Shown here in pieces: positions 61,060 to 64,000 of a DNA stretch of 64,000 bases (position 1 is the first letter of the stretch; every line of letters begins with the position of its first letter). The translations under genes were made by a program, and so were the position numbers. The notes below the pieces were generated by a model, which did not search any database, was not told the DNA's origin, and saw nothing but the letters and a program-made list of their open reading frames with translations. Source of the stretch: Cornus controversa (Eukaryota > Streptophyta > Magnoliopsida > Cornales > Cornaceae). The stretch is from contig CM048846.1 of NCBI GenBank assembly GCA_026545225.1, forward strand, positions 17,720,501 through 17,784,500, in the 5' to 3' direction.

Positions 61060-62181
61060 TCTTCAAAAGCATCTTGCAATTCATCATAAGAAAAAGAGGA
61101 TTCTATTGAAAGTTCAAGATTAGAATCTAGCTCATCCTCGATTGCCATAAGACAAAGGTTGGCAACTTCGTCATCATCACAATCCGAGTCGCTTGAGTCC
61201 GAATCATCCCAAGTTGCCTTCATTGCCTTTTTCTTTTGCTTATTTTCTTTATCTCTTTTGTACTTGGGGCAATCGGTTTTGAAATGTCCCGACTTTCCTC
61301 AATAAAAGAAGGTAGGTGATTCTTTTTTGTTTGACTCACCCTTGAACTCATTTTTCTTGAAAGGTCTCTTCTTAAAGAGATGTTCTTTCCTCATGAATTT
61401 TTTTAACTTGTTAGAGATGAGAGCAAGTTCATCTTCTTCATCACTAATGTCTTTATCATCTTCCTCATTGACCTCTCGAATTAAAATCTCCATGCTCTTC
61501 TTTTGCTCGGGCTTTTCTTGACGGTTTTTCATCTTGATTTCATGAGTTATGAGAGATCTCATGAGGTCTTCAAGACTTAATGAATCAAGATCTTTCGCTT
61601 CCGGGATAGCGGTAGCCTTAGTATCCCAACTTGTAGGTAGGCACCAAATAATTTTCTCCACATTGTCGGAAGTAGAGTAATTCCTACCAAGATGAAATAA
61701 ACTATTAATAATGTTAATGAATCTAGTAAACATCTCACTAATGGTTTCATTTGGTTCCATCTTAAAGAGCTCATACTCACGAATTAACATGCTCACTTTG
61801 GTGGCTTTAACTTGCTTAGTGCCTTCATAGGTCACTTCAAGTTTGTCCCAAATTTCTTTAGCGGATTTATATGCTAAAATTCTATTGAATTCGGATTTGC
61901 TCAAAGCACAATACAAATTTGTAACGGCTTCGGCGTTGACTTGAACAAGTTTTCAGTCATTGTCATTAAATTCATGCAAGTCTTTTGAAACTTTTAGACC
62001 TTCTACGGTTTTTATGGGAACTAAGGGTCCATCACGAACAACTTCCCAAACTTGGTAGTCAATAGATTGAAGAAACCATATCATTCTAGGTTTCCAATAG
62101 CTATAGTCGGTTCCATCAAACCAAGGTGGCCTATTGTTGGATTGACCATCTACATGAGATGGTCCTTACATGTTTGCCATT
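61060..62181 (-). pseudogene. Gag of the SIRE-like element
   Basis: Reversed, the gag starts near 62181 (ATGGCAAACATG, followed by a stop), then RPPWFDGTDYSYWK, the UBN2-type gag core (61916-61299: ALSKSEFNRILAYKSAKEIW, TISEMFTRFINIINSL), a knuckle region whose first Cys is lost with a stop (FFY, stop, GKSGHFKTDCPKYK), and an acidic segment (ATWDDSDSSDSDCDDDE) that is cut by the TRIM insertion at 61055. Several stops make it non-functional. Confidence 0.9.
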
Positions 62182-62235
62182 ATCAAACTCTAAGATGATT
62201 AAGTCCTATTCAAGAGTCCAAGCTTTGATACCAAT

Positions 62236-63662
62236 TATTACCCAAGTATTGACCCTAGAGGAGGGGGGGTGAATAGGGTCAATGGCAAACTATGACAATT
62301 TTTGAAAAATATATAAATTGCAAGAACAAATCTAAATGAAAGCAATAGTGAAATGGTTAAAATGAACTTAATACACAAAGATAAGAGAGAGAGTTAGAGA
62401 GAATCAAACACAAGTGACATAAGATGTAGCGTGGTTCGGAATCCCCTACTCCACGACTCAAGATCCCTCTTGAGATTTCCACTAAGGTTTCTCCTTTCAG
62501 GTGGAGAGCAAACATTTACAATGAAGCTTACAAGTTTCTTCCTTCTCTTGCTAAGTGAAGTCCTTCACCTAGTCTTCTAGGGTTTAAACCAACCCTTTAC
62601 AATTAATGAAATGAAGATTGGTGTACAAAAAAAATAATCTTTCTCAAGAATAAATGCTCAAGTTTCAGCTCACAACTATAATAATAAATGAATCTCAAGT
62701 TTGAAGCTCAAATATTTGTTTCAAGTAGGTGAGATAAGTAAATGATGATCAAGAGATGTATGCTTGGTGTCTCTTGCTCATAAATACAGATCAAGACTCA
62801 TATATAACGTCCATTTAAAAAATATGGCTGTTGGAGGTGGTTAGGCAACATTAAATGCAGTCAACTAGCCGTTTCAGATCTGTTCCCTTAAGGTTAGTCG
62901 ACTGGTCATTTAGCATTAGTCGACTAATGAGTCTTTTCAAGGTAAGAATGAGTTTTGAACCAATATAAGTCAACTAATGAGATTATATAAGTCGACTAAT
63001 TTGCCCCTCTATAAATGGCTAAAAAATTCTGTCAACGTTAGACGATGCTTAGTCGACTGAGAAAAAAAAATTTTCAAGGCATAAGTCGATTGATGCATTT
63101 TCATAAGTCGACTAGTCTATCCCTCTGGGAATGTCAACAACTCACAGTCTCTATAAGTCGACTGATAGAATTGTATAAGTCGACTAATACATACTGAACA
63201 CTAAAAACCAAAGTTTTGACATCCAAACAAAGTCTAAACCAACAAGAACTTAAAAGATGTGATTCAATGTGATCAAGTCCTATTCTCAAGAGGCTAAAGA
63301 CCAATATGAAATGCAATAATGATATGCATATGGTCTTAAAAACTTATTTTTAAGAATTTGACTTCTAGTAAGATATTCAAATAAGCTTTACAAGATTACC
63401 TAAATTCTCACCATTTTCTAACTATCCCAAATCTTCTTTGATTGGCATGATTCTTCAAGCTTGATGTGCCAACTTCATTTTCATAGGATGAATTCTTTTG
63501 CTCATATCATCTTCAATGATTTATCCTTATTGTAAATGTTATCTTGAATAGATCCTTGTTCTAAGCAATCACTCAAAGTAAATATTAGTACTGAACACCA
63601 TTAATGGTTTGTTATTATCAAAATTACAAGATTGTCCTTTGGTTAAAACCTTTGGGTCAACA
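62236..63662 (-). repeat. 5' LTR of the SIRE-like element
   Basis: The 1427-bp copy of the LTR lies next to the primer site (reversed TTGGTATCAAAGCTTGG, just left of 62236). Its terminal base pair there is mutated (TATTACCC in place of TGTTACCC). It carries the same AGTCGACT cluster (62896-63190) as the other LTR. Confidence 0.92.
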
Positions 63663-63739
63663 AAACCCAAGAGCAAAATCATGTGGGCTTAGGCCTAAAG
63701 CAGATAATATCATACCATCAGGTAGAGCGGGGTGTTACA

Positions 63740-64000
63740 TAGAAATTTCTTGAGAATTGCTACCAGATCAACAGTAGAAAATGTAAATGGGGGGACGCCT
63801 TGGAAGGAGTAGTTACTGGTGCAGAAGGAGAAGGATGAGATGACACTATCTCTGTGGTAGCTATAGCTGCAACATTGCGAGGTCTAGTAAGTTTGCAACA
63901 CTTTTTAATTGTATGCCCTGATTTGCGACAGTATCTGCAAGAGCATTCACTAGTTTTGGGATGAAATGACTGTGCTCGCTGTTTGTTACCACCATTGTGA
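63740..64000 (-). pseudogene. Gag zinc-knuckle region of the intron-4 copia element
   Basis: Reversed, CRYCRKSGHTIKKC (about 63940-63897) is a CX2CX4HX4C knuckle preceded by a His/Ser/Gln-rich stretch. It continues the gag of the element whose pol is at 48743-51762 and runs off the window end. The TRIM inserted just downstream of the knuckle. Confidence 0.83.

Larger units (their letters stand above)
52250..63662 (-). mobile_element. SIRE-like Ty1/copia element, complete but inactive
   Basis: Two LTRs (52250-53680 and 62236-63662) and the exact duplication AAACC (52245-52249 and 63663-63667) define the element. On the minus strand the order is 5' LTR (62236-63662), primer site TTGGTATCAAAGC next to it, gag, protease, integrase, reverse transcriptase-RNase H, an extra env-like reading region, polypurine tract AAAAAGGGGGAGA and 3' LTR. 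This gene order with a third region after pol is the hallmark of the SIRE lineage. Every coding part carries stops or frame breaks, and gag is split by a nested TRIM. Confidence 0.93.
51763..63739 (+). mobile_element. TRIM element split by an 11.4-kb retrotransposon
   Basis: LTR 1 is 51763-52001, the primer site TGGTATCAGAGCC is 52004-52016, the polypurine tract ends at 52070, and LTR 2 starts at 52071. LTR 2 is cut at 52249 and resumes at 63668, ending at 63739 (GGTGTTACA). An exact TAGAA flanks the whole (51758-51762 and 63740-63744), which proves that the two halves are one insertion into the copia element. Without its guest the element is about 565 bp. Confidence 0.93.
48227..64000 (-). 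mobile_element. Ty1/copia element in synthase intron 4 (runs off window)
   Basis: The minus-strand element shows its 3' LTR at 48227-48440 (TGTTAGAAAC... to ATATTAACA), a polypurine tract next to it (reversed: TTGAGTTTGAGGGGGAGTG), then RNase H, reverse transcriptase, integrase and protease remnants in the expected reversed order up to about 51760. Gag resumes at 63740 after an 11.9-kb nested block. The 5' LTR and second flank lie beyond 64000. The coding parts contain stops and frame breaks, so the element is inactive. Confidence 0.88.

Overview
This is a nuclear genome window from a flowering plant, very probably a eudicot. The sequence is AT-rich with many (TA)n microsatellites and genes split by GT-AG introns. 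Most of it is retrotransposons, MITEs and their remnants. The species cannot be named from the sequence alone.

Three host loci are clear. (1) A complete NPH3/RPT2-family BTB gene lies on the minus strand (2288-4523, four exons, 654 codons), close to the Arabidopsis At5g66560 type. (2) A complete 14-exon diterpene synthase of the TPS-e (ent-kaurene synthase) type lies on the plus strand (30187-35703, 802 codons, class I motifs DDLFD and NDIQSMERE). (3) A tandem paralogue of it starts at 47072; its first four exons match exon for exon in length, then a stack of retrotransposons fills intron 4 to the window end. Between the two lie decayed terpene synthase exon fragments (38930-39265, 41640-41745, 42550-42985), so this was a local tandem array of at least three copies. 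A short conserved Cys-rich gene is probable at 9529-9691 (minus).

Layout. 1-9.5 kb: NPH3 gene and intergenic DNA with small hairpins. 9.5-20.7 kb: the Cys-rich exon, a 1.17 kb DNA transposon, a Ty3/gypsy-type LTR carrying a nested hAT element, and two copies of a TRIM (miniature LTR element with an initiator-Met-tRNA primer site), one a three-LTR array with a MULE-like insertion. 21-24.7 kb: a broken copia gag-pol fragment. 26-30 kb: several MITEs, the last abutting the TATA box of the terpene synthase gene. 30-35.7 kb: the intact synthase. 35.7-38.8 kb: a solo LTR 34 bp past its stop codon. 39-46 kb: pseudogene pieces, a 732-bp tandem duplication and more MITEs. 47-64 kb: the second synthase and nested retrotransposons.

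The most striking structure is 48227-64000. A Ty1/copia element in terpene synthase intron 4 holds a TRIM (TSD TAGAA). The TRIM's second LTR holds an 11.4-kb SIRE-like copia element (TSD AAACC). That element's gag region holds a second, rearranged TRIM (TSD CAAAT), which holds a solo LTR (TSD TAACC). Each of the four inner insertions is closed by an exact 5-bp target site duplication read directly from the sequence. I found no CRISPR arrays, rRNA or tRNA genes.
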